Made by a program: the position numbers and the translations under genes | Source: Gammaproteobacteria bacterium | GTDB lineage: Bacteria; Pseudomonadota; Gammaproteobacteria; Pseudomonadales; Pseudohongiellaceae | DNA length: 64,000 nucleotides | Reading direction: 5' to 3' | NCBI GenBank assembly: GCA_021773355.1 | Contig: JAJFKE010000031.1 | Coordinates: 186,001 to 250,000 of the forward strand | Notes under the pieces: model-generated | The model's input: only the letters and a program-made list of their open reading frames with translations | The model's database searches: none | What the model was told of the DNA's origin: nothing | In this document: positions 26,569 to 35,055 of the stretch, piece by piece | Position numbering within the stretch: the first letter of the stretch is position 1 | Layout: the number at the start of each line of letters is the position of its first letter

Positions 26569-28110
26569 TTACTGGCTGTCTGCCTGCATGCGCAAGTTGA
26601 TCATGCGCATTGCAGCCTTTACGCCGGCTAATACCTGATTGGAATCCACACCGCGGGTTTTGAATTCCTGCTCCTGCCATTCCCAGGTAATGATACATTC
26701 AGTAAGCGCATCAATATTGCCACCGCGGGGGATATGTACTTCATAATCGAGTAGCGCTGGCATTTCGAATTTTCTTTCTTGCAATAATTTTTCGATGGCG
26801 TCGAAAAATGCCGCAAAACCTCCATTGCCTGAACCCGATCCTTGCAGTTCTTTGTTATCCATAGAAACTCGAATACTGGCAGTGCTTTCCACATTCAAAC
26901 CACTATTGATATAGCAATTGAGCAGTGTAATATGATGAAAGTCCCTGCTCTCCATTACATCGGCGATGATGAAAGGCAGGTCTTCGGAAGTAATAATGTG
27001 TTTCGAATCGCCTAGCTTGACAATTCTCTCCAACACTTTGACCTGGTCACCTTTAGACAGGCTGATACCCAGCTCATCAAGATTATTTATCAATGATGCT
27101 TTGCCGCTCATCTTGCCCAGTGCGTAGACACGCTTTCGCGCGAAACGTTCGGGGCTAAGTTCAGTAACATACAGATCGCCTTTTAAATCACCGTCGGCAT
27201 GGATGCCAGCAGTTTGAGTAAACACATCGGCACCTACTACCGGAGTATTGGCAGCAATCCATTTACCGGAAAAATTTTCCACCATGCGGCTAAGCAGGCC
27301 GATGCGGGTCTCATCGATGGAGAGTTGCATACCCATCTTATCTTTTAAGGCCACGGCCACTTCGGCAAGTGATGCATTGCCAGCGCGTTCGCCCAGGCAA
27401 TTAATAGTGCAATGAATAGTATTGATGCCAGAATTTACCGCTGCCATCACATTGGCAGTAGCCAATCCGTAGTCATTATGCGGATGAAAGTCGAACTCCA
27501 ACTCCGGAAAACTCTGCATCATATCCGTTAGCGATGCACCCACTTCATCGGGAGACAGCAAACCGAGAGTATCTGGTAATAGATAGTGTCCTATACCGAA
27601 ATTCTTGGTGCCTTCAACTAAACCCATCACATAGTCTTTGCTGTTGCTATAGCCATTCGACCAATCTTCCAGATACATATTTACACGAAGGCCTTGTTCC
27701 TGCGCATAGCTCGTAGTCTTTTCGATATCGACTAAATGTTGCTCCAGTGTTTTGCCTAATTGTTCACGGCAGTGTTTTTCACTGCCTTTTGCCAACAGGT
27801 TTATTACCTTGGCTCCGGCACTTACAACCCAGTTCACGCTGCGCTTATGATCTACAAAGCCCAACACCTCAACTCGATCAACCATGCCCACACTGGCAGC
27901 CCATTCGGTAATTTGCGATACAGCAATTTTTTCACCATCGGAAACACAGGCGGATGCCACCTCGATGCGATCCACTTTTAGAGATTGCAGAAGTGCACGG
28001 GCAATATTTACCTTCTCGTTTACCGAAAAAGAAACTCCCTGGGTTTGTTCGCCGTCACGCAGTGTTGTGTCTAGCAAACTGATATGACGGGTTTGCTGCT
28101 GAGCAGTCAT
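26569..28110 (-). CDS. LeuA-family synthase, possibly citramalate synthase
   Basis: A 513-residue enzyme with an HMGL-type barrel (ISLLDTTLRDGEQTQGVSFSVNEK, HPHNDYGLATANVMAAV, NTIHCTINCLGERAGNASLAEVAVAL, TQTAGIHADGDLKG) and a C-terminal LeuA-type allosteric domain (about 385-513). It differs strongly from the leuA product elsewhere in the window, so it probably makes another 2-oxoacid condensation product, such as (R)-citramalate for isoleucine or homocitrate. Its convergent neighbour is leuB-like. Substrate is not resolvable by eye. Confidence 0.8.
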   Translation of the reverse strand: MTAQQQTRHISLLDTTLRDGEQTQGVSFSVNEKVNIARALLQSLKVDRIEVASACVSDGEKIAVSQITEWAASVGMVDRVEVLGFVDHKRSVNWVVSAGAKVINLLAKGSEKHCREQLGKTLEQHLVDIEKTTSYAQEQGLRVNMYLEDWSNGYSNSKDYVMGLVEGTKNFGIGHYLLPDTLGLLSPDEVGASLTDMMQSFPELEFDFHPHNDYGLATANVMAAVNSGINTIHCTINCLGERAGNASLAEVAVALKDKMGMQLSIDETRIGLLSRMVENFSGKWIAANTPVVGADVFTQTAGIHADGDLKGDLYVTELSPERFARKRVYALGKMSGKASLINNLDELGISLSKGDQVKVLERIVKLGDSKHIITSEDLPFIIADVMESRDFHHITLLNCYINSGLNVESTASIRVSMDNKELQGSGSGNGGFAAFFDAIEKLLQERKFEMPALLDYEVHIPRGGNIDALTECIITWEWQEQEFKTRGVDSNQVLAGVKAAMRMINLRMQADSQ

Positions 28111-28309
28111 ACTGTATTCCCGATGCTAATTTCTAACGACACGTCCAAGAACATGTTTAGAGTGGGCCATAGATTCTGGCGGGGCTCGGATTCTAGCAAA
28201 ATATCCCGCCCCAGATAAGCCGAAAACCGATTAATTAGGCTAACTTGCACTTGATGGTGATCGTTATATACTGCGCCCTTCACGAGAAATTGAGTTTTTG
28301 AGGTTCCGT

Positions 28310-29455
28310 ATGACGATACAAATCTGTGTTCCCAAAGAGCTTCGCAAAGACGAGCAGCGAGTCGCGCTGGTGCCAGATATCGTAAATCGACTGGCCAAAC
28401 AGAATCTCCAGATTAACCTGGAATCTGGAGCGGGTGAGCTGGCAGGTTATACCGATAGCGACTACGAGAACGCCAGTATTGCACCTTCCGCCGCCGAGTT
28501 GCTGGCAAAGGCTGACATCTGTCTTACGGTGAATCCGGCCACCAATGAGCAGATCGATCAACTACGGGATGGATCGATCCTGATTGGTTATCTTAATCCA
28601 TACTCGGATCTCGATCGTTTTCAGAAGCTTAAGCAGAAGAACATTAGCGCATTTTCCATGGAGTTAATTCCACGGATTTCACGAGCTCAGGCTATGGATG
28701 CACTATCTTCGCAAGCGTCTATAGCGGGTTACAAGGCCGTGCTACTGGCTGCCAACCTGCTTGGCAAATTCTTTCCAATGCTTACCACAGCCGCCGGCAC
28801 CATACGCCCTTCCAAGGTATTGGTAATTGGCGCCGGAGTAGCAGGACTGCAAGCCATTGCGACCGCCAGACGATTGGGCGCAATAGTAGAAGCTTACGAT
28901 GTAAGAGCAGCCGTGAAGGAACAGGTTGAATCGCTTGGAGCAAAATTTGTTGATATAGAAATTAAGGCCGAAGGCAGCGGTGGCTATGCGAGAGAATTGA
29001 CTGAGGAAGAACGTCAGCAGCAGCAAGCTATTCTCGCCAAGCATGTTGCAGCAGCAGATGTAGTCGTCAGTACTGCCGCCATACCAGGACGCCCGTCTCC
29101 ACGGATAATAAGCGCTGCCATGGTAGAGGGCATGCGCGGTGGTTCTGTCATTGTAGATCTGGCCGCAGAAGGCGGAGGCAATTGTGAACTGACCAAGATC
29201 GATGAAACCGTTCTGCACCATGGCGTGAAGATAGTCGGCCCGGTGAATGTGCCCAGCATGGTAGGCAATCATGCCAGTGAACTGTATGCAAAAAACCTTT
29301 TGAACTTCTTGGAACTATTGATTTCCGAAGGTGCTATTCATATCGATCTGGAAGACGAAATTCTTCGCGACAGTCTTATCACCCATGGTGGAGAAATTCA
29401 TCATGCCGGAATCAAACAACAGCTAGAAGGAAAACCAGCAGGAGCGTCCTCATGA
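28310..29455 (+). CDS. pntAA: NAD(P) transhydrogenase subunit alpha, NAD-binding part
   Basis: A 381-residue soluble domain I of proton-translocating transhydrogenase: CVPKELRKDEQRVALVPDIVNRL, SMELIPRISRAQAMDALSSQASIAGYKAV, LVIGAGVAGLQAIATARRLGAIVEAYDVR (NAD-binding) and PGRPSPRIISAAMVEGMRGGSVIVDLA. It binds NAD(H) and exchanges hydride with NADP(H) on subunit beta. The ATG at 28310 is preceded by GAGG; a TTG four codons earlier is less likely. It overlaps the next gene by 4 bp (ATGA). Confidence 0.96.
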   Translation: MTIQICVPKELRKDEQRVALVPDIVNRLAKQNLQINLESGAGELAGYTDSDYENASIAPSAAELLAKADICLTVNPATNEQIDQLRDGSILIGYLNPYSDLDRFQKLKQKNISAFSMELIPRISRAQAMDALSSQASIAGYKAVLLAANLLGKFFPMLTTAAGTIRPSKVLVIGAGVAGLQAIATARRLGAIVEAYDVRAAVKEQVESLGAKFVDIEIKAEGSGGYARELTEEERQQQQAILAKHVAAADVVVSTAAIPGRPSPRIISAAMVEGMRGGSVIVDLAAEGGGNCELTKIDETVLHHGVKIVGPVNVPSMVGNHASELYAKNLLNFLELLISEGAIHIDLEDEILRDSLITHGGEIHHAGIKQQLEGKPAGASS

Positions 29456-29757
29456 TAGAAGGTCTAGCGGCAATCTACATCTTCATGTTAGCCGGCTTTA
29501 CCGGCTACGAAATAATTAGCAAAGTGCCTGTCATCCTGCACACACCGTTGATGTCGGGCTCCAATTTTGTCCATGGCATCGTTTTGGTAGGCGCCATGGT
29601 TGCGCTGGGCATAGCCGAAACTGGCACAGAACAAATAATCGGTTTTATTGCGGTATTGTTGGGGGCTGGAAATGCAGTTGGTGGCTATGTAGTAACGGAA
29701 CGCATGCTGGAAATGTTTAAACCCAGTGATAAGCAATCCAAAGGTGAGGGTTCTTAG
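29452..29757 (+). CDS. pntAB: NAD(P) transhydrogenase subunit alpha 2, membrane part
   Basis: A 101-residue membrane protein with three hydrophobic segments: IYIFMLAGFTGYEIISKVP, MSGSNFVHGIVLVGAMVALG and IGFIAVLLGAGNAVGGYVV. In many proteobacteria this piece is separate from the NAD-binding subunit, as here. It contributes membrane helices of domain II, which carries protons. It overlaps pntAA by 4 bp and is followed directly by pntB. Confidence 0.95.
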   Translation: MIEGLAAIYIFMLAGFTGYEIISKVPVILHTPLMSGSNFVHGIVLVGAMVALGIAETGTEQIIGFIAVLLGAGNAVGGYVVTERMLEMFKPSDKQSKGEGS

Positions 29758-31188
29758 ATGGAAACATTAATCCAAGTATCCTACCTGGTAGCCGCAGCGC
29801 TATTCATTCTAGGGCTCAAACAGATGAGTTCTCCAGTTACGGCCCGCCGCGGCATTCTGTGGGCTGGTGCCGGCATGGTGTTAGCAACACTAGTTACTTT
29901 TATGTCGCCACAGATACTGGATAGCGATCAAGTTAGCACAAATATTCTATTGATCATCGTTGCCATCACCCTAGGTGGTGGCTATGCCTGGTATAGCGGC
30001 AAGAAAGTGGCCATGACAGACATGCCGCAGATGATTGCCATGTACAACGGCATGGGTGGTGGAGCCGCGGCCGCGATCGCCGCAGTTGAACTTCTGAAGG
30101 CCAGCAACGAAGCCGCTCATGATCTAAGTGGCACAGCCACAGTTGCCGATATATTGGGTGCCGACGTTGCCGTGCTAGGTATTCTTGGGGCAATCATCGG
30201 CACCATTTCATTTAGTGGCAGCATAATCGCCTGGGCCAAACTGGATGGCCGCCTGAACCGCAGCAAATTACTGCCGATGCAACACGTGATTAATGCCCTG
30301 CTGGCACTGGTTACGCTGGGCTTCGCCGCGGCAATATATTTCACCAATAGCATTGACCCCATCGTTATCTTCTACCTGCTTGCGCTGGTATTGGGAATCT
30401 TCATTACGGTACCAGTGGGTGGCGCTGACATGCCGGTTATTATCTCCCTGTTTAATGCACTTACTGGTCTCGCTGTTGGCTTTGAGGGCTATGTGCTTGG
30501 CAACGCTGCCATGATTATTGCTGGCATCGTAGTGGGTTCGGCTGGCTCACTGCTGACCCAGCTTATGGCGAAAGCCATGAATCGCTCGGTGGCCAATGTT
30601 TTCTTCGCGGGAGTTGGTACCGATTCTGGGGCGGTCGCCGGCGATGGCAGTGAAGGAGTAATGAAGGAAATACAGGCGCAGGACGCGGGCATTCTTATGT
30701 CTTTCGCGAGTCAGGTTGTCATTATTCCCGGCTATGGCATGGCAGTAGCCCAGGCGCAACACAAGATATGGGAACTTAGCCAAATCCTGACCGAGAAAGG
30801 AGTATCGGTTAAGTTTGCCATCCACCCCGTTGCTGGTCGCATGCCAGGACACATGAATGTCTTGTTAGCGGAGGCTGGAGTACCCTATGACATGATCTAT
30901 GACATGGAAGACATCAACGCCGATTTCAAGAATACAACCGTAGCACTGGTGATAGGCGCAAACGACGTAGTAAACCCTTCCGCCAAGAATGACACCAGCA
31001 GCCCGCTTTACGGTATGCCTATTCTGGATGCCATCAATGCAGACAACGTGATTGTGATTAAACGCGGACGTGGCGCTGGATTTTCTGGTGTCGAGAATCC
31101 TTTATTCTTTGCTGACAATACGAAAATGTTATTCGGCGACGGCCAGAAGGCGGTCAGCGAATTAATTCAGGCAGTTAAAGAACTATAA
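29758..31188 (+). CDS. pntB: NAD(P) transhydrogenase subunit beta
   Basis: A 476-residue protein: about nine membrane helices (residues 5-270) with the TDMPQMIAMYNGMGGGAAAAIA segment, then the NADP-binding domain III (VVIIPGYGMAVAQAQHKIWEL, IHPVAGRMPGHMNVLLAEAGVPYD, DINADF and GANDVVNPSAK). It completes the pump that uses the proton gradient to reduce NADP with NADH. Start is one base after the pntAB stop. Confidence 0.97.
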   Translation: METLIQVSYLVAAALFILGLKQMSSPVTARRGILWAGAGMVLATLVTFMSPQILDSDQVSTNILLIIVAITLGGGYAWYSGKKVAMTDMPQMIAMYNGMGGGAAAAIAAVELLKASNEAAHDLSGTATVADILGADVAVLGILGAIIGTISFSGSIIAWAKLDGRLNRSKLLPMQHVINALLALVTLGFAAAIYFTNSIDPIVIFYLLALVLGIFITVPVGGADMPVIISLFNALTGLAVGFEGYVLGNAAMIIAGIVVGSAGSLLTQLMAKAMNRSVANVFFAGVGTDSGAVAGDGSEGVMKEIQAQDAGILMSFASQVVIIPGYGMAVAQAQHKIWELSQILTEKGVSVKFAIHPVAGRMPGHMNVLLAEAGVPYDMIYDMEDINADFKNTTVALVIGANDVVNPSAKNDTSSPLYGMPILDAINADNVIVIKRGRGAGFSGVENPLFFADNTKMLFGDGQKAVSELIQAVKEL

Positions 31189-31201
31189 AGAAACTATTTC
31201 C

Positions 31202-31702
31202 TTGACTGACTCAGAACAGGTATCGGGCGGATCGCAAGGGGACTTCCCAAGAGCAGGCCTATTGCGAAGACTTGGAGCCTTGCTCTATGACGGCTTTTTG
31301 GTGGCCGCTATCTGGATGGTTCTTGGATTTATTCTGCAGATTTTCGTCGGCCCAGATACCAATCAACTGGTAGACGGTGTCGTTCAGACAGATCCCCTAT
31401 TAGATACAATCCTGTTTCTACTGATGGTTATCAGCAGCAGCGGTTTTTATATTTGGTTCTGGACACATAGTGGGCAGACACTCGGCATGATTGCCTGGCG
31501 CATCAAGGTAGAATCTTTGCATGGCGGCCCGATCGACTTTCGCCAAGGAGCGATACGCTATGCTGCCGCCTGGCCGGCGTTTTTCCTGCTGGGCCTGGGT
31601 TATCTCTGGCTCTATCTAGACAGACATGGCGACGCTGTTCATGACAAATTATCGCGCAGCAAAGTTGTGTTGCTGCCAAAGTCTCATCGCCCGTTTGACT
31701 AA
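31202..31702 (+). CDS. RDD-family membrane protein
   Basis: A 166-residue protein with the RDD pattern: LLRRLGALLYDGFLVAAIWMVLG (RRLxAxxxD), then TLGMIAWRIKV and FLLGLGYLWLYLDRHGDAVHDKLSRSKVV. Three to four membrane helices. RDD proteins are poorly characterised; some transport ions or solutes. The start is TTG, 13 bp after pntB, with a weak RBS; it is probably part of that transcript. Confidence 0.85.
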   Translation: MTDSEQVSGGSQGDFPRAGLLRRLGALLYDGFLVAAIWMVLGFILQIFVGPDTNQLVDGVVQTDPLLDTILFLLMVISSSGFYIWFWTHSGQTLGMIAWRIKVESLHGGPIDFRQGAIRYAAAWPAFFLLGLGYLWLYLDRHGDAVHDKLSRSKVVLLPKSHRPFD

Positions 31703-31776
31703 GCCAGCCGAGCCATAGCCTTCCAGTCAAACAAGCTTCATGCTTAACTTAACTCGGGCCATGCTTGTTCAATTCA

Positions 31777-32202
31777 TTATTCCGGTGGGGCAAATTTCGC
31801 AAACAGTTCTGCGCCGGTCAAATCTTCAGTTTTATTTGCAAATTGATAGTAATCGGGCTTTTCATCGACAAACACTTGATGATCGAAGACTAGATCATGG
31901 TCTTCATCAAACAAGCCAACCGGGATCATGTGATCCTGACTTTCTTTTAATCTATAAAACAGATGGCTGCCACATACTGCACAAAAACAACGCTCAGCCC
32001 ATTCCGATGAATTGAAAACCGATAGTTTCTCTTCTCCTTCGAATTTCACGTCTGGCCCGCAATCCACTTCCATGAAGGCACTTCCGCCCCATTTTCTACA
32101 CATATTACAATGGCAGGCACCTATCCTATTTTTCATGTTTTGGGCGGTAAAACTTATAGCCCCGCACAAACAAGTGCCGGTTCCTGTTTTCGTTTCAGTC
32201 AT
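31777..32202 (-). CDS. GFA-domain (glutathione-dependent formaldehyde-activating type) protein
   Basis: A 141-residue zinc protein: GTCLCGAISFTAQ, GACHCNMCRKWGGSAFMEV and CFCAVCGSHLFYRLKE give the conserved cysteine pattern of the GFA/CENP-V family, which binds two zinc ions. The named activity (glutathione plus formaldehyde) is doubtful for most members. The ATG at 32200-32202 has AGGAGA seven bases upstream; an adjacent ATG one codon earlier is also possible. Confidence 0.87.
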   Translation of the reverse strand: MTETKTGTGTCLCGAISFTAQNMKNRIGACHCNMCRKWGGSAFMEVDCGPDVKFEGEEKLSVFNSSEWAERCFCAVCGSHLFYRLKESQDHMIPVGLFDEDHDLVFDHQVFVDEKPDYYQFANKTEDLTGAELFAKFAPPE

Positions 32203-32314
32203 CATTTTCTCTCCTATGCGCGACATCAAATAGCAAGTTCTCATTTTTAGCACAGATTCACTGGCTTCATTTTTCCATTCTAAGCCGTGCTTCAGTCCAC
32301 TTACTTGCTCAAAG

Positions 32315-32590
32315 TCAAGATCGACAGCCGTCAGCCAGCAATAATTTACTGGTAGTAGAATTGTGCCGAAAAACTAATAGCGCCTGGGCCTCTGTATCAC
32401 TAAGGAACGCTTGCGCCTGCCCTGTTGAGGGAAATTCAATAAGCACCAATCTTTCCGGGTTACAATCCCCTTCCAGAACCGTTGAGATCTGTCCCTGTAC
32501 TACATAGCTGCCTGAATGCTTAGCGATTACAGCTGGAATCTTTTTTAACTATTCAGCGAAATTGCCCATATCGTGAATTGTGATGTCTAG
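32315..32590 (-). pseudogene. DUF1330-family gene remnant, 5' end replaced by a repeat end
   Basis: Reading minus from 32587, the frame gives ITIHDMGNFAE, then a TAG stop, then LKKIPAVIAKHSGSYVVQG, LEGDCNPERLVLIEFPSTGQAQAFL and TEAQALLVFRHNSTTSKLLL to a TGA at 32315. These match the DUF1330 pattern (Y-L-x-x-VPAII, GxY, P-R-L-V-I-EFPS, ARAFY, Y-x-x-I-R). The TAG is probably a mutated tyrosine codon. No start codon exists: the frame runs directly into the solitary repeat end next to lptG, so the N-terminus has been lost. Confidence 0.75.
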
Positions 32591-32608
32591 GGACCCACTG
32601 ATTAACGA
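32590..32608. repeat. solitary end of the MITE-like repeat at the 3' end of lptG
   Basis: GGGACCCACTGATTAACGA, preceded by TA (32588-32589). It gives lptG its TAA stop (in GTTAATC on the minus strand) and abuts the DUF1330 remnant. It is nearly the same as the end at lptF. Confidence 0.65.
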
Positions 32609-33678
32609 ACTCGGCGCATCAATTGCAGACCCAGGGCCGCACAAAGAAAAATGGGAATCAATACAGCCAACAGAGGACTAAATCCGTAGAGCAGGCTCGC
32701 AGGTTCCATGACTCTCTGCATAATCGTAAAAACCAATCCGATTCCAAGGGCCACGAATACCCGATATCCCATAGTCGATTCCCGCAATGGCCCGAATACG
32801 AACGAAATAGCCAGTATCACCAAAACTAAAGTGGCCAGAGGTTGTAATAGCTTTTTCCAAAATGCTAAAAAATAGGTGGCAGAGTCCAAACCCTCTGATT
32901 CAAAAAACTGTGCAAGGCGATACAAGCCTGAGATTGACTGCCGATCCGGCTCCACCAATAGAACCGATAACAACTCGGGAGACAGATCAACCTGCCAATC
33001 TTCCTGCAAGTACTGTTGAGAAGAAATTGAACCGCTAGAAAATTGACTCGCTCGTATCTGGTGTAACTGCCAGTAACTGGACTCTCCCTGCTCCACATAA
33101 TTACCAGACTCAGCAAAACTGCTTGAAACTATATTGCGTCCACTACCAACTTCGTAGCGTGTAATACCGAAGAGTCGTTCACCACCCGGTGCGATGGCAT
33201 TGATATGAATATATTCATTGCCTACCCTCCGCCAGGTGCCCTGTTCGGAACCAATAGAGGTATTACCACTTTGCTGGACGGCCTTGTTGCTCTGAGCCAT
33301 TTGCTCCAAAGGGGGCGCTATAAACTCACCGAGCAATAAACTCAACAGCATAATAAGCAGCGTCGGTTTTAGGACGGACCAGACAATTCGCCATACTGTG
33401 ACACCCGCCGATTGCATGATCACTAACTCGTTATTCGAAGCTAAAATACCCAAGCCAATTAAGGCTCCGCCCAAGGCTATAAATGGCAGTAATTCGTAAA
33501 TGCTCGTGGGTAAAGTAAACAAGATAAAACTAAGTGCGTTTAACAGAGAGTAGTTTTCATCTGTATCTGCTATTTCTTCGGCAAGCGCGAATACTAAATC
33601 CACAGATACAATCAGTGAAACTACCACCAGCATCGCGAGCAGTACCGTATTGCGAATATGTTTATCTATCTTATCCAC
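32602..33678 (-). CDS. lptG: LPS export permease LptG
   Basis: A 358-residue inner-membrane protein: MDKIDKHIRNTVLLAMLVVVSLIVSVDLVF (first helix), TLPTSIYELLPFIALGGALIGLG, a periplasmic beta-jellyroll region (about 130-265) and three C-terminal helices. With LptF and LptB it extracts LPS from the inner membrane. The start is GTG (33676-33678), 18 bp after lptF. The last codon and stop (CGTTAA) lie in a solitary repeat end, the same as for lptF. Confidence 0.93.
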   Translation of the reverse strand: MDKIDKHIRNTVLLAMLVVVSLIVSVDLVFALAEEIADTDENYSLLNALSFILFTLPTSIYELLPFIALGGALIGLGILASNNELVIMQSAGVTVWRIVWSVLKPTLLIMLLSLLLGEFIAPPLEQMAQSNKAVQQSGNTSIGSEQGTWRRVGNEYIHINAIAPGGERLFGITRYEVGSGRNIVSSSFAESGNYVEQGESSYWQLHQIRASQFSSGSISSQQYLQEDWQVDLSPELLSVLLVEPDRQSISGLYRLAQFFESEGLDSATYFLAFWKKLLQPLATLVLVILAISFVFGPLRESTMGYRVFVALGIGLVFTIMQRVMEPASLLYGFSPLLAVLIPIFLCAALGLQLMRRVR

Positions 33679-33684
33679 GTTCTA

Positions 33685-33704
33685 GGGACCCTCTGATTAA
33701 CGAG
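33685..33704. repeat. solitary end of the MITE-like repeat at the 3' end of lptF
   Basis: GGGACCCTCTGATTAACGA, preceded by TA (33683-33684). On the minus strand it supplies the final CGT-TAA of lptF and lies directly before the GTG of lptG, so it also forms the lptG ribosome-binding region. Confidence 0.7.
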
Positions 33705-34809
33705 ATGCTCCTAAAGCAATAAACCTTCCAAATTGCGGAAATCGATAACAAACGAAGGCAATACCCATAAACAGCAAATGTACCCACCATAAGCCGACCG
33801 CGGCTGGCAGATTTTCATCAGCCAGCATGTCTTTCGAAAATTGGAGTAGCACAAAATAGGTGGCATATAGCATCGCTGCTGGCACCAACTTGCTATAACG
33901 GCCCTGACGCGGATCAACTTTACTCAGCGGCACGGCAATTAAGGTAATTATCGGTATCAACAGTAGAGTTGAAATACGCCACTGTAACTCTGCCTGATGC
34001 TCTGGCAATGAAGAACCAATCAAATCGGAAGTAGCAAGAGTTTCTTCCTCCAGAATAGGATCGAAACTAGTTGCTTCAGGCAGCACAATAGCTTGCACAT
34101 CAAATTGCCCGATACTGAATTCTAAAGCGCCAGGTGCCCCATCATATTGCAAGACATTTTCCAAGCGCATAAACCGGGCTCCGGTATCTGCATCTATCTC
34201 CGGACGCGCCGATTCTGCCACTATAATCCGCGGGCTACTCTGTCCCGATTCGTCGACTTCTCCACGAACGGCAACAAACACATTCTGTAATTGACGCTCT
34301 CCAGCTAGAGACGAATCGATGCGCTCTGCATAGGTAACACGGTTGCCCCCACCAAAACTCTGAAACTGTCCCGCGACAATCAGATCCAGCTCGGTCAGCT
34401 GATCCTGGTTTTGCTTCAGTTGTTCTGTATTGCGAACTCCCCAAGGTGCAAGTTGCAGACTGAGGACGGCCACAACAGCCAACACCAAGGACGAAGTACC
34501 AAGTGTTAATAGTACTAAGCGCCCCTGACTGAACCCGCTGCCGATAAGAATGACCATTTCATTTTCGGCATACATGCGTCCATAGGCCAGTAAAATTCCC
34601 AAAAACAAGGCCAACGGCAAAATCACCAATAGGAAATCTGGCAGTCGATACAAGATCAACAGGAAAAGCACATCGGAGGCCAGCTCCCCAGCCACAGCCT
34701 GGGACAAATACTGGATAAAGCGACTGGTAAGCGCCACCACCAGGAGTATTAGAGTGACCGCCGCCATTATTTGCAGAATTTGCTTACTGAGGTAGCGGAA
34801 GATGATCAA
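33697..34809 (-). CDS. lptF: LPS export permease LptF
   Basis: A 370-residue inner-membrane protein: MIIFRYLSKQILQIMAAVTLILLVVAL (first helix), YRLPDFLLVILPLALFLGILLAYGRMYAENEM (conserved coupling region), a periplasmic domain (about 120-270) and C-terminal helices starting RISTLLLIPIITLIAVPLSKVDPRQGRYSKL. Partner of LptG in the LptB2FG exporter. It is divergent from pepA, the common arrangement, though repeat copy 2 and a thioesterase gene now lie between them. The stop lies in a repeat end. Confidence 0.94.
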   Translation of the reverse strand: MIIFRYLSKQILQIMAAVTLILLVVALTSRFIQYLSQAVAGELASDVLFLLILYRLPDFLLVILPLALFLGILLAYGRMYAENEMVILIGSGFSQGRLVLLTLGTSSLVLAVVAVLSLQLAPWGVRNTEQLKQNQDQLTELDLIVAGQFQSFGGGNRVTYAERIDSSLAGERQLQNVFVAVRGEVDESGQSSPRIIVAESARPEIDADTGARFMRLENVLQYDGAPGALEFSIGQFDVQAIVLPEATSFDPILEEETLATSDLIGSSLPEHQAELQWRISTLLLIPIITLIAVPLSKVDPRQGRYSKLVPAAMLYATYFVLLQFSKDMLADENLPAAVGLWWVHLLFMGIAFVCYRFPQFGRFIALGASR

Positions 34810-34875
34810 ACCGGGGCCACATCCATTGAAAGGTGAGCCCGTAGTTTACTTGAAAAACAGCAGGAACGTCAGATA

Positions 34876-35055
34876 GGGACCGTCTGATTAACTCCAACAC
34901 CTCTGCGTGATCTGAGGCGTACAGATTCTAGACGCCGTTTGCTGCAAATGGCCACTCCCTTAGCAAGGACGGCAACGACGAAGATAGGCACTTCAGGCCG
35001 CGTCCTTCGGGGCAAGCCAAAAGCCAGAGGCAGCGTGGAGTTAATCAGAAGCCCC
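34876..35055. repeat. MITE-like inverted-repeat element, copy 2 (180 bp)
   Basis: It is flanked by TA on both sides (34874-34875 and 35056-35057). The ends are GGGACCGTCTGATTAACTCC and, read inward from the right, GGGGCTTCTGATTAACTCC. The interior shares segments with copies 1 and 3, such as CTCTGCGTGA and CTTCAGGCCGCG. It is inserted at the 3' end of the thioesterase gene; TA plus the terminal G makes that gene's TAG stop. Confidence 0.85.
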
